The position numbers and the translations under genes were made by a program. A DNA stretch of 26,874 nt from an uncultured Collinsella sp. (GTDB taxonomy: Bacteria; Actinomycetota; Coriobacteriia; Coriobacteriales; Coriobacteriaceae). The DNA lies in the NCBI GenBank assembly GCA_959599635.1, contig CAUGJN010000013.1, forward strand, positions 1-26,874. The letters are read 5' to 3'. Shown piece after piece: positions 6,827-14,008 of the stretch. The notes beneath the pieces are model-generated. The model was not told the origin of the DNA. It searched no databases and worked only from the letters and a program-made list of their open reading frames with translations. How positions within the stretch are numbered: the stretch's first letter is position 1; every line of letters begins with the position of its first letter.

Positions 6827-7960
6827 CTAGATGCGGTTCATCTGAGCGGCGACTTTGTTGTACCAGTCCTGCCACGTGGGCGGGCAGTACTTTTTGGCCG
6901 CTGCCGGGGTAAGGGTGGAGCCGTAGTTGGCGCCCAGATAGGCAACGTGAGCGGAGATGCCCTCGCTCCAGCTGCCAAAGCTGCGCCAACCGCCGCCACG
7001 GGCACTCCAGCCCCAGGCGTTGTAAGAATTGGCGCAATAAGCACCCTTGGTGCTCTCGATGCAGGCGATGGCGGGGGACCAACGGGGGTCGACACCGGTA
7101 TTCCAAGCGGCGACGGCAAAGTTATAGCCCTGGCCTGCCATGGGGGAGCCGGCGAGATAATTGTCGATGCGGCTCGTCCACTCATTAATGAACGAATCGT
7201 AATCGGAACTACCGGTATTGGAGTTGTTCACCGTGGTGTCTATGGTGGTGTTGGTGTTGGTGGCCTGGCTGCTGGAATTGCCGCCGCTTACGCCCTCGCC
7301 CGAGAGCTTCTCGGCGGCAGCGGCCTTATCGGCCTCAAGCTTGGCAAGCTCGGCGGCATTTTCCTGCTCGGCTTTTGCCTGTGCCTCGCTGCGGAGCTGC
7401 TGGGCCTGCGCCAGCGCATCCTCGGCGTTTTTCTGCTCTGCCTCAAGCTGAGACTTGGCCTGCTGGAGCTCGGCCTTGTTCTGCTCGAGTTCGGTTTGCA
7501 TATTATTGAGCTCTTCGATCTCGTCGACGCTCGAGCTCGTGATCTGGTTGGTGTATTTGCAGGTCGTGATGAACTCACCCAGGCTCTGCGCATTGACCAG
7601 GAAGCTCACGATGGGATTGGTGCCTTTCTGATACTTGTACAGATCGCGCATGGCGGAGCTTGCCTTGGCCTGCTGCTCGGGAAGCTTGGCCTCGATTTCC
7701 TCGATGCTTGCTTCATTGGAGTCAATCTGCTTTTGCAGGTCATCGAGTTTGGTGCGGGCGTCGTTGTAGGCGCTCGTGGCGGCTTCGATCTTCTGCTGGG
7801 CTGCGGAAAGCTGGTCCTGCGTTGCCTGCGAGGCGGCATACGCCGCAACGGGGGAGAGCATCGGCGTGGCCGTCAGCGCAACGGCGAGCGCGGCGCTCGT
7901 GATGATACGAGCCGGCTTCGACGCAATGAGCGCTGCGGTGCGATGATTCGAATGCTGCAT
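6827..7960 (-). CDS. Secreted coiled-coil cell-wall hydrolase (CwlO/NlpC-like N terminus, lysozyme-like C terminus)
   Basis: The ATG at 7960 has AGAGGGA just upstream; a TTG at 7975 is less likely. The 377-residue product begins with a signal peptide (basic N terminus, hydrophobic stretch, cleavage near AAYA|ASQ). A long Gln/Glu/Ala/Lys-rich coiled coil of the CwlO/PcsB kind follows (about residues 45-225), then a Ser/Asn/Thr-rich linker. The C-terminal domain (about 270-377) shows AVAAWNTGVDPRWSPAIACIESTKGAYCANSYNAWGW, resembling lysozyme-like/glucosaminidase folds; the Glu in CIEST is a candidate catalytic residue. It probably cuts peptidoglycan during division or growth, with the coiled coil controlling it. 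Exact bond specificity is unknown. Confidence 0.75.
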   Translation of the reverse strand: MQHSNHRTAALIASKPARIITSAALAVALTATPMLSPVAAYAASQATQDQLSAAQQKIEAATSAYNDARTKLDDLQKQIDSNEASIEEIEAKLPEQQAKASSAMRDLYKYQKGTNPIVSFLVNAQSLGEFITTCKYTNQITSSSVDEIEELNNMQTELEQNKAELQQAKSQLEAEQKNAEDALAQAQQLRSEAQAKAEQENAAELAKLEADKAAAAEKLSGEGVSGGNSSSQATNTNTTIDTTVNNSNTGSSDYDSFINEWTSRIDNYLAGSPMAGQGYNFAVAAWNTGVDPRWSPAIACIESTKGAYCANSYNAWGWSARGGGWRSFGSWSEGISAHVAYLGANYGSTLTPAAAKKYCPPTWQDWYNKVAAQMNRI

Positions 7961-8002
7961 CCAGTCCCTCTGCAATCAATCGTAGGTTATGGTTCGAACG
8001 GT

Positions 8003-8033
8003 ATTCTACTACTGCTTTCGACCTCAACTTGAA
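8003..8033 (-). promoter_or_regulatory. Candidate long-spacer promoter of the wall hydrolase gene
   Basis: On the minus strand TTCAAG (8028-8033) and TAGAAT (8003-8008) are separated by 19 bases. Spacers of 19-20 bases are typical of MerR-activated promoters, and the -35 lies within the dyads at 8021-8070. This is a weak match judged only by eye. Confidence 0.3.
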
Positions 8034-8070
8034 CCTTAAAGGTTCCAAAGGGTCAAGTTGAACTTGAGGC
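8021..8070. promoter_or_regulatory. Nested inverted repeats resembling MerR-family operators
   Basis: Three interleaved dyads are visible. GTCAAGTT-G-AACTTGAGG (about 8052-8069) resembles the SoxR/MerR-type box. GAACCTT-A-AAGGTTC (8031-8045) is a perfect palindrome. The outer pair is AACTTGA (8026-8032) with TCAAGTT (8053-8059). A related half-site, GTTCAACTT, occurs at 8117-8125. They lie between the divergent wall hydrolase and D-Asp ligase genes, so a regulator may act on either. Confidence 0.5.
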
Positions 8071-8136
8071 TTTGGCTTTGACCTGCAGTTATGATGAATT
8101 GTTGAGAAACCATAGAGTTCAACTTTAACGTTACGG

Positions 8137-8158
8137 AACCCTGTCGAGAGGGTTTTTG
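8137..8158 (+). terminator. Intrinsic terminator with no annotated gene upstream
   Basis: AACCCT-GTCGAG-AGGGTT is followed directly by TTTGTTT on the plus strand, a standard small terminator. No plus-strand gene ends here, so it implies a short RNA or attenuated leader starting around 8090-8105. A TATGAT at 8090-8095 with TTGAGG 20 bases upstream is a candidate source. Confidence 0.6.
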
Positions 8159-8267
8159 TTTATCAAAAGTCGCCTCATGTGGGGTTTTGCAACTACAGGG
8201 TCCCATCACGGCGAGGGCGGATTTCATGCTGGACGATTACGTCGATTGCCATAGATACGGTGGAGCT

Positions 8268-8297
8268 TTGGGCGCCGGCGGCTTGGCACGCTAGAAT
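8268..8297 (+). promoter_or_regulatory. Promoter of the D-aspartate ligase gene
   Basis: TTGGGC (8268-8273), an 18-base spacer and TAGAAT (8292-8297) precede the ATG at 8354, giving a leader of about 50 bases. The rest of the gap from 7961 holds the dyads and terminator described separately and no other convincing gene. Confidence 0.4.
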
Positions 8298-8353
8298 AAA
8301 CCAGTTGCGCAAAGACCGCCCGTTGTGTGGGTAGTTCATGATAGGAAGTTTCC

Positions 8354-9610
8354 ATGGCATTGCAGTTTACAGAGCGCGAGTTCATTCCCGTGCTGCTCGG
8401 TGGCGACATCAACGCCTATTCGGTGGCGCGCGCCTTCTATGAGGAGTACCAGGTCAAGAGTCTGGTCTTTGGCAAGTATCAGACGGGTCCCGCGTACCGC
8501 AGCCAGATTATCGACTACACGCCCAACGTGGATATCGATACCATGCCCGTGATGCTCAGGACCGTCAACGGCATTGCCCAAGCGCATGCCGATAAGACGA
8601 TTGTCCTTGTGGGCTGTGGCGATAACTATGTTGCCCTCGTGGCTCAGGCCAAGGATGCCCATGAGTTGGCGGATAACATCGTCGCGCCTTACGCTCCCTA
8701 TAGCATGCTTGAGCAGTGTCAGAAGAAGGAGATCTTCTACGAGCTGTGCGAGAAGCATGGCGTGCCCTATCCGCATACCTTTACCTTCACCATGGCGATG
8801 CTGAACGCCCAAGGCGAGGCGCCTGCCGAAGTGCTCGACCAGATCGATTTTCCCTACCCGATGATTCTGAAGCCTTCTGACGGCATCATGTGGTGGCAGC
8901 ACGAGTTCGAGGGCCAGAAAAAGGCCTATGAGATTGCCGACCGTGCCGAGCTGGAACAGGTCATTCGCGACTCGTATGCCAGCGGCTACACCGACGACCT
9001 GATCTTGCAGGATCGCGTGCCCGGCAACGACGAGTACATGCGCGTGCTCACCAGTTATTCCGACCGCAACGGCAAGGTGCGCATGATGTGCCTGGGTCAC
9101 GTGCTGCTCGAGGAGCATCAGCCTCACGGTGTCGGCAACCACGCCTGCATCATCACCGAGCCCAATGACGAGCTCATGGGCGGCGTGCGCAAGTTGCTCG
9201 AGGACCTTCACTTTGTGGGCTATTCCAACTTTGACGTTAAGTACGACGAGCGCGACGGCTCGTTTAAGTTCTTCGATTTCAACACGCGCCAAGGTCGCAG
9301 CAACTACTACGTTACCAACAGCGGCTTTAACGTCGCCAAGTATGTGGTGGACGAGTATGTGTTCAACCGTCCGTTTGAGCCGGAGTTTGTGACGGCGCAG
9401 GACGAGGCGCTGTGGATGGTCGTTCCCATGGGCGTCGTCGACAAGTACGTCAAGGATCCCGAGTTGCGCGCGGAGGTGCATCGCCTGGACAAGGAAGGCA
9501 AGGGCGCCGACCCTTCGTTTATGAAGGGCGACTTTGTCTTTAACCGCTGGCTGCGCATGTGGCACACCAAGCTGCGCCACTTTAAGCTGTTCAAGACGTA
9601 TTACAAGTAG
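8354..9610 (+). CDS. ATP-grasp D-aspartate ligase (peptidoglycan cross-bridge)
   Basis: The 418-residue protein matches, from memory and over its whole length, the Enterococcus faecium D-aspartate ligase (Asl). Shared blocks include FIPVLLGGDINAYSVARAFYEEY, LVGCGDNYVALVAQ, KKEIFYELCEKHGVPYP, MMCLGHVLLEEHQPHGVGN and NFDVKYDERDGSFKFF followed by NTRQGRSNYYV. These are the ATP-grasp nucleotide and Mg binding parts. Asl activates the beta-carboxylate of D-Asp and adds it to the epsilon-amino group of L-Lys in the UDP-MurNAc-pentapeptide, forming the side chain later used in cross-linking. The gene has AGGA 7 bases before its ATG. An aspartate racemase follows 84 bases downstream, as in the enterococcal locus. 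The acceptor (Lys or Orn) is not decided by sequence. Confidence 0.8.
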   Translation: MALQFTEREFIPVLLGGDINAYSVARAFYEEYQVKSLVFGKYQTGPAYRSQIIDYTPNVDIDTMPVMLRTVNGIAQAHADKTIVLVGCGDNYVALVAQAKDAHELADNIVAPYAPYSMLEQCQKKEIFYELCEKHGVPYPHTFTFTMAMLNAQGEAPAEVLDQIDFPYPMILKPSDGIMWWQHEFEGQKKAYEIADRAELEQVIRDSYASGYTDDLILQDRVPGNDEYMRVLTSYSDRNGKVRMMCLGHVLLEEHQPHGVGNHACIITEPNDELMGGVRKLLEDLHFVGYSNFDVKYDERDGSFKFFDFNTRQGRSNYYVTNSGFNVAKYVVDEYVFNRPFEPEFVTAQDEALWMVVPMGVVDKYVKDPELRAEVHRLDKEGKGADPSFMKGDFVFNRWLRMWHTKLRHFKLFKTYYK

Positions 9611-9631
9611 ATGAGTGCGGCGCCCGTCCGG

Positions 9632-9658
9632 TTTACATCGGGCGGGCGCGGGTATGAT
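9632..9658 (+). promoter_or_regulatory. Candidate promoter for the racemase gene
   Basis: TTTACA (9632-9637) and TATGAT (9653-9658) lie 15 bases apart in the gap between ligase and racemase. The spacer is short but both hexamers are good, so the racemase may have its own transcript besides read-through. Confidence 0.4.
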
Positions 9659-9694
9659 ACGCGCAATTGCGCAAGCGTCACCAAGGAGGCGGCG

Positions 9695-10441
9695 ATGGAA
9701 AAGCTGGGAGTTATCGGCGGCATGGGCGCCGAGGCCACGTCGTATTACTACGACCAGGTGGTGCGCCATACGGCTGCTGCCTGCGATCAGGAACATATCG
9801 ACATGGTGGTGCTCTCCAAGTCGACCATGCCCGACCGCACGCTTGCCATTAAGACCGGCGAGCATGCCAAGCTGCTGGCGACCATGAAAGAGTGTGCCCA
9901 GGCACTCGAGTCGCTGGGCTGTGCGCACATTGCCATTCCCTGCAACACGTCGCACTACTTCTACGACCAGATCCAGTCGTTTACGAAGGTGCCGATTATC
10001 CACATGCCGCGTGAGTCGGTGCGCTATGCCCTTGCGGGTGCGGTGATGGGGGAGTGCGAGTTCGACCCCAACCTGAGTATGCCGGCCGAGCCGGTGCACA
10101 AGATTGGCATTATGGGCACCGACGGAACCGTGGGCGCGGGCGTCTACGGCCGCGAATGCGAGGCTGCGGGTGTTGAGGTCGTCTATCCCAGCGAGAAACG
10201 TCAGAACGATGTGATGTCGCTTATCTACGATGATGTGAAGGCCGGACGTGAGCCCGATATGGATAAGTTCGACCGCGTGATGTGGGAGTTCGCCCGTAGC
10301 GGCTGCGACCGTGTCATTCTGGCCTGCACCGAGCTATCGGTGCTGCAGAAGTATCGAGAGATGCCCGAGATCACCCTCGATGCCATGGATGTCCTGGTGC
10401 GCGAATCCATCATCCGCAGCGGCGCTCCCTACCGCCTCTAG
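9695..10441 (+). CDS. Aspartate/glutamate racemase family protein (probable aspartate racemase)
   Basis: AAGGAGG five bases before the ATG at 9695 fixes the start; longer frames from 9611 are unlikely. The 248-residue product has the family layout: LGVIGGMGAEATSYYYDQV at the N terminus, the first catalytic cysteine in IPCNTSHYFYD (C83) and the second in LACTELS (C211). It is cofactor-independent and interconverts L- and D-aspartate (or glutamate) in the cytosol. Placement right after the D-aspartate ligase indicates that it supplies D-Asp for the cross-bridge. A glutamate racemase role (MurI) is less likely because the PCNTSHYFYD form is that of aspartate racemases. Confidence 0.85.
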   Translation: MEKLGVIGGMGAEATSYYYDQVVRHTAAACDQEHIDMVVLSKSTMPDRTLAIKTGEHAKLLATMKECAQALESLGCAHIAIPCNTSHYFYDQIQSFTKVPIIHMPRESVRYALAGAVMGECEFDPNLSMPAEPVHKIGIMGTDGTVGAGVYGRECEAAGVEVVYPSEKRQNDVMSLIYDDVKAGREPDMDKFDRVMWEFARSGCDRVILACTELSVLQKYREMPEITLDAMDVLVRESIIRSGAPYRL

Positions 10442-10501
10442 CTTCCGACCTGCCAAAAAAGGGACAGGTTAATTTTGGTAGCTTTTATCTGGTGAAACAG
10501 T

Positions 10502-10538
10502 AAAGGCCTCGGCTCGTTTGGTGCGAGCCGAGGCCTTT
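10502..10538. terminator. Bidirectional intrinsic terminator, 15-bp stem
   Basis: A perfect 15-bp stem (AAAGGCCTCGGCTCG, 10502-10516, with its complement at 10524-10538) and a 7-base loop end in TTTT. It separates the convergent racemase and ecfT genes and can act on both. Confidence 0.9.
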
Positions 10539-10567
10539 TGCGTTGGGCGGTTGCTGCCGGTGGCGAA

Positions 10568-11314
10568 CTAGAACAGGAAGCCGATGGCGATGAGGGCGAT
10601 GCTGACGATGAGCACGGCGATGTCCAGGCCCTTGATGGGGTAGCGCTTGTACGAGCTGGCGCGTGTACGCAGATAGAAGCCGCGCTGTTCTGCCGCCAAG
10701 GCCGTGGCATCGGTCTTGGCCACGCTCGAGATGAGCAGCGGCACACACAGTGGCAACATGAGCTTAAGCTTCTTGATAGGGTTCTTGGTGTCGTACTCGA
10801 CGCCGCGCGCGGTCTGCGCTTCCATGATGGCGTTCATCTCCTGACCAAACACCGGCACAAAGCGCAGCGCCGTGGTAAAGGTGAAGGCATAGCGATACGG
10901 TACGTGCAGCACCTCGACGCAGGCGTTGGCAAGGTCGTTGAGCTTGGTCACCATGAGCATGAGGATGAGCGGTAACGCCACACCCAGCAGGCGCAGACAG
11001 GCCTTCGATCCTGTGATGAGGCCCGTGTCGGTGATAAAGCCCCACACAACGTTGCCATCGCGCATAAAGGCCAGCTGGAGCACCAGCATGATAAGCGCGA
11101 GCGGAATCAGCAACTTGAGCAGCGAGAACAGACGGTCGACGACACCGGCATAGGCGCCCAGCGCAAGGGTGAGTGCCAAAAAGCCCAGCAGCGCCACGTA
11201 GGTGTCGGACAAGAAGATGCCGACGATGATGGCGGCGGCGAGGCCCAGTTTGACGACGGGGTTCAGGCGATGCAGCAGCGTATCGCCCGGCATGTAGTCG
11301 ATGACGTTAACCAC
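10568..11314 (-). CDS. ecfT: ECF transporter transmembrane (T) component
   Basis: The 248-residue integral membrane protein has several spans and the EcfT coupling motifs: the EAQTARGVEYDT and AAEQRGFYLRTR segments are the two Ala-Arg-Gly-type helices that dock on the ATPases. It couples ATP hydrolysis to movement of the S component, here TrpP. The GTG at 11314 has AAGGAG 10 bases upstream and overlaps the ecfA stop by 8 bases; an ATG at 11347 would give 259 aa and a longer overlap. It is the last gene of trpP-ecfA-ecfT. With the GTG start it has just one tryptophan. Confidence 0.88.
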   Translation of the reverse strand: MVNVIDYMPGDTLLHRLNPVVKLGLAAAIIVGIFLSDTYVALLGFLALTLALGAYAGVVDRLFSLLKLLIPLALIMLVLQLAFMRDGNVVWGFITDTGLITGSKACLRLLGVALPLILMLMVTKLNDLANACVEVLHVPYRYAFTFTTALRFVPVFGQEMNAIMEAQTARGVEYDTKNPIKKLKLMLPLCVPLLISSVAKTDATALAAEQRGFYLRTRASSYKRYPIKGLDIAVLIVSIALIAIGFLF

Positions 11315-13058
11315 GGCGGACCATCTCCTTGGTAATGCGAACGACATCGGTGACCTCGCTCACCTGCGCAAAAGCGGGCGAGACGGAAGATGCCAGACGG
11401 CGCGAGAGTTCAATAACCTGGGGAGGCTCCACGTAGGCACGCCGCATGAGATCGATGTTCGAGAATAGCTCGTGCGTGCGGCCGCGGTCGAGGATGCGAC
11501 CGTCGGCCATTACTACGATACGCTCGGCAAAGTCGGAAACAACTTCCATATCGTGGCAGACCATGATAACGGCGCAGCCGCGCTCGGCCATGGTGCGCAC
11601 CGTTTCCATGACGGTCATGCACTCGCGGTAATCAAGGCCGCTCGTGGGCTCGTCGAGCACGACGATCTTGGGCTCAACCACTACGACGGAGGCAAGCGCC
11701 ACCATTTGTCGCTGGCCGCGCGAAAGTGAGAAAGGTGCCTCATCGGCAGGCAGGCCAAAGCGGTCGATAACAAGTTGAGCACGGCGCAGAGCCTCGGCAC
11801 GGTCGATGCCGGCAAGCTCCAGGCCAAAAGCGACCTCGTCGAGTACGGTATCCTTGCAGATCTGGCGGTCGGGGTTTTGGAAGAGGGTTGCGACTTCGCG
11901 GGCGATGCGGCTCGTAGGAACGGCTGCGGTATCCAGCCCCGTAACGCGCACGCTGCCCGAGGCGGGCTTAAGCAGGCCCGTGAGCAGCTTGGTGAGCGTG
12001 GTCTTGCCGGCACCGTTTTGGCCGACGATGCCCACGAGCTCGCCGGGATAGAGGGTCAGGTTAAGGTCGTGTACGGCGGCGCCGCCATTGGGATAGGCAA
12101 ACTCAACGTGATCGAAGGTGAGCACGGGCTCGGCGTCCTTGGCATGAGGGCGCAACGACGGTGCATGCGGGGAGCCGGCGGGCGCCTGGGCTTCGCTGGC
12201 CGCGCGTGCGGGGTCGACGATGCCCGAAATCAGGAGCTCGGCCTCATCGACATCCAAGCAAGGGGTACCGCTTACCAGGCCATCGGCCTCGAGGCTATTG
12301 AAGATACGCGTGACGCGAGGGCAGTCGACGCCGATGGCACGGAGCTCGTCGGTATGCGCGAAGACCTCGTGTGGTTCGCCCTGCAGCGCGATTTCGCCAT
12401 GGTTGAGCACGAGCACGCGGTTGCAGTACTCCGAGAGCAGGGCGACCTTTTGCTCAACGACGACGATGGTGATTCCAAGTGCGCGGTTTGCCTCACGCAG
12501 CGTCTCGAAGACCAACGTGGAGCTGGCGGGGTCGAGTGCCGCGGTGGGCTCGTCGAGAACCAAGACGCGCGGACGCATGGCGAGGATGGCTGCGATGGCT
12601 ACCTTTTGCTTCTGTCCGCCCGAGAGGGTGGCGATCTCGCGGTCGCGCAGGTCGCTGATGCCGACGGTCTCGAGCGTTTCGCTCACGCGCTGCTCGATCT
12701 GGTCGTGGGGAATGCCAAAGTTCTCGAGGCCAAAGAGCATCTCGTCCTCGACGACCGAGGCGACCATCTGCGTGTCGATATCCTGCAGCACGCTGCCGAC
12801 GATTTGCGACACGTCGGTGAGCGAGGCTTCGCAGGTGTCGTGGCCGTCAACCATGACGGACCCAAAGAACGTGCCGGTGTAGTGGTGGGGCACGGCACCC
12901 GACAGGCAGGCGGCAAGCGTGGACTTGCCGGCGCCCGAGGGCCCGATGATGCCGATGAAATCTCCCTTGTTCACGCTGAGCGAGATGTGGCTGAGCGCCT
13001 GCTCGGTCTGCGTGCCATAGGAGAACGAGACATCGTCGACGTTGATGATCGTTTCCAT
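11307..13058 (-). CDS. ecfA: ECF transporter ATPase with two fused ABC domains
   Basis: The 583-residue protein contains two complete ABC nucleotide-binding domains joined by an Ala/Pro-rich linker (about 283-310). Domain 1 has GPSGAGKS (39-46), LSGGQ (145-149) and VLVLDEPTAALD. Domain 2 has GQNGAGKT (346-353), LSRGQ and VVLDEPTSGLD. It is the fused version of EcfA1-EcfA2 that powers an energy-coupling-factor importer at the inner face of the membrane. AAAGG before the ATG is the ribosome site. It is flanked by the S component and EcfT in one operon. No tryptophan residue occurs in its sequence, in keeping with the Trp-controlled leader. Confidence 0.92.
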   Translation of the reverse strand: METIINVDDVSFSYGTQTEQALSHISLSVNKGDFIGIIGPSGAGKSTLAACLSGAVPHHYTGTFFGSVMVDGHDTCEASLTDVSQIVGSVLQDIDTQMVASVVEDEMLFGLENFGIPHDQIEQRVSETLETVGISDLRDREIATLSGGQKQKVAIAAILAMRPRVLVLDEPTAALDPASSTLVFETLREANRALGITIVVVEQKVALLSEYCNRVLVLNHGEIALQGEPHEVFAHTDELRAIGVDCPRVTRIFNSLEADGLVSGTPCLDVDEAELLISGIVDPARAASEAQAPAGSPHAPSLRPHAKDAEPVLTFDHVEFAYPNGGAAVHDLNLTLYPGELVGIVGQNGAGKTTLTKLLTGLLKPASGSVRVTGLDTAAVPTSRIAREVATLFQNPDRQICKDTVLDEVAFGLELAGIDRAEALRRAQLVIDRFGLPADEAPFSLSRGQRQMVALASVVVVEPKIVVLDEPTSGLDYRECMTVMETVRTMAERGCAVIMVCHDMEVVSDFAERIVVMADGRILDRGRTHELFSNIDLMRRAYVEPPQVIELSRRLASSVSPAFAQVSEVTDVVRITKEMVRRG

Positions 13059-13076
13059 GGATACCTTTCATAGTCA

Positions 13077-13120
13077 TTGGGGACGTTCTTTAATGACTAG
13101 TCGTTTAAGAACGTCCCCAA
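13077..13120. repeat. Long imperfect palindrome (REP-like) between trpP and ecfA
   Basis: Two 22-base arms meet at 13098/13099 and match with two mismatches; the ends read TTGGGGACGTTCTT and AAGAACGTCCCCAA. The centre is a GACTAGTC palindrome. A partly similar segment (TAGTTGTTTGGGACAG) follows at 13125-13140. This looks like a repeated intergenic element; as an mRNA hairpin it could also set the trpP/ecfA ratio. Confidence 0.6.
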
Positions 13121-13164
13121 GAGCTAGTTGTTTGGGACAGTCTTTACCGATGGGGCACTGTGGG

Positions 13165-13737
13165 TTAGTTGAGCTTCAGGGCCTTCTGGATGGGCAGGTA
13201 GAGGGCGCCGACCAGAATGGCGTTAAAGACGGCGGTCATGGCGACGACGGGCAACATGGCGGCGGCGAGCTCGCCGACCACGCCGAGCATGGCCATCTTG
13301 ATGACCATGAAGATGGCGCCGGAGACAAAGGTGGTCAGGAAGGTTGCGACAATGGCGATGGCGGGCTTGACCTGACCGTTCTTGCCGGCGGCGTTGACGA
13401 TGCCGGCCATGAGCATGGCGGCGATGCCCTCGGCGGCAAAATCGACGAACGGCGAAGTGGTGGTGATCTGGATCACAGCAGCCGAGATGAGGCCAATGAC
13501 GAGCGCCTGGCCGATGTTGGGGCGAACGACCAGGATGGTGAGGCAGAAGGCCGAGATGATGAACTCGGGGCTGATCATGCCGCCCGAGATGCCCGAGATT
13601 GCCTTGCCGACGGTGAAGTTGAGGATGAAGCCGGCGGCGAGCAGGATGGCGAGCAGGACGAGGGCGCGGACATCGAGTTTGCCGCGATCGGCGGTATGGA
13701 CGGTGCGGGGCTGGGTGGCGGTGGTGTTCTGAGACAT
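13165..13737 (-). CDS. trpP: ECF transporter substrate-binding (S) component for tryptophan, TrpP-like
   Basis: AAAGGA before the ATG at 13737 fixes the start (190 aa). The protein is almost wholly hydrophobic with about six membrane spans and carries the S-component pattern ALVLLAILLAAGFILNF...GGMISPEFIISAFCLTILVVRPNIGQALVIGLISAAV, resembling the TrpP family of tryptophan S components. It binds substrate outside and docks onto EcfT with EcfA. The preceding leader encodes a peptide with three consecutive Trp codons, independently pointing to tryptophan. TrpP itself contains no Trp. A related aromatic or indole compound remains possible. Confidence 0.8.
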   Translation of the reverse strand: MSQNTTATQPRTVHTADRGKLDVRALVLLAILLAAGFILNFTVGKAISGISGGMISPEFIISAFCLTILVVRPNIGQALVIGLISAAVIQITTTSPFVDFAAEGIAAMLMAGIVNAAGKNGQVKPAIAIVATFLTTFVSGAIFMVIKMAMLGVVGELAAAMLPVVAMTAVFNAILVGALYLPIQKALKLN

Positions 13738-13784
13738 GGTGAAAATCCTTTCGGAAGGGGATTGCAAGAGAAAAGCGGAGGCGC

Positions 13785-13910
13785 GTGATGCGAATGCGAT
13801 CGGGCTCGAGATAGAAAAAGGCCCCCGGTCGAAACCGGAGGCCTTCCAATCACCTAGAGCGCAAAAACAGGCGTGAGGGACTCACTGTCGACCGATCGTA
13901 TTCGCATCAC
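13785..13910 (-). promoter_or_regulatory. Inverted repeat linking the Trp leader ORF to the leader beyond the terminator
   Basis: A 19-base segment inside the leader peptide gene (13892-13910) is complementary at 18 of 19 positions to one lying downstream of the terminator (13785-13803), and the GGC/GCC just outside can extend the helix after a 2-base bulge. The pairing encloses the terminator hairpin. Its function is unknown; only read-through RNAs can form it. Confidence 0.55.
13815..13843 (-). terminator. Attenuator terminator of the trpP leader
   Basis: On the minus strand GGCCTCCGGT-TTCG-ACCGGGGGCC (with one G-U pair and a stable UUCG loop) is followed by TTTTTC. It lies between the Trp leader peptide and trpP, 38 bases after the leader stop codon, as expected for transcription attenuation. 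Confidence 0.88.
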
Positions 13911-13913
13911 GCC
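13870..13913 (-). promoter_or_regulatory. Attenuator regions 1 and 2
   Basis: GGCGTGA, just after the Trp codons (13907-13913), is complementary to TCACGCC behind the leader stop codon (13870-13876). A ribosome stalled on the Trp codons would cover the first strand. A small hairpin GTGAG-TCC-CTCAC also covers the stop codon. I could not find a clean antiterminator (2:3) pairing by eye. Confidence 0.55.
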
Positions 13914-13950
13914 ACCACCAGTTGTTGAGAGACTTCATCGTGTTCTTCAT
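13882..13950 (-). CDS. Tryptophan leader peptide (22 aa, three consecutive Trp codons)
   Basis: A strong AAAGGAG 8 bases before ATG at 13950 opens a 22-codon frame that ends in TGA at 13882. The peptide starts MKNTMKSLNN, continues WWW and ends RDANTIGRQ. Runs of Trp codons in a short translated leader are the signature of ribosome-mediated attenuation. When charged tRNA-Trp is scarce the ribosome stalls at WWW and prevents the terminator at 13815-13843. It lies 145 bases upstream of trpP. Similar leaders are known for trp biosynthetic operons; here the target is a transporter. Confidence 0.88.
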   Translation of the reverse strand: MKNTMKSLNNWWWRDANTIGRQ

Positions 13951-14008
13951 GTTGGTGGCTCCTTTCGTGATGCCGTGGCGCGGTCGCACCTAGTTGCTGT
14001 TGCGCTGC

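Noticed and set aside
8336..10099. 587-residue open frame on the minus strand across the D-Asp ligase gene
   Set aside because: It is antisense to two well-recognised genes, has His/Val/Leu-biased composition typical of GC-rich shadow frames, and matches no family.
11775..13073. 432-residue plus-strand frame opposite ecfA
   Set aside because: It lies antisense to a fused ABC ATPase with complete motifs; no ribosome site and no family resemblance.
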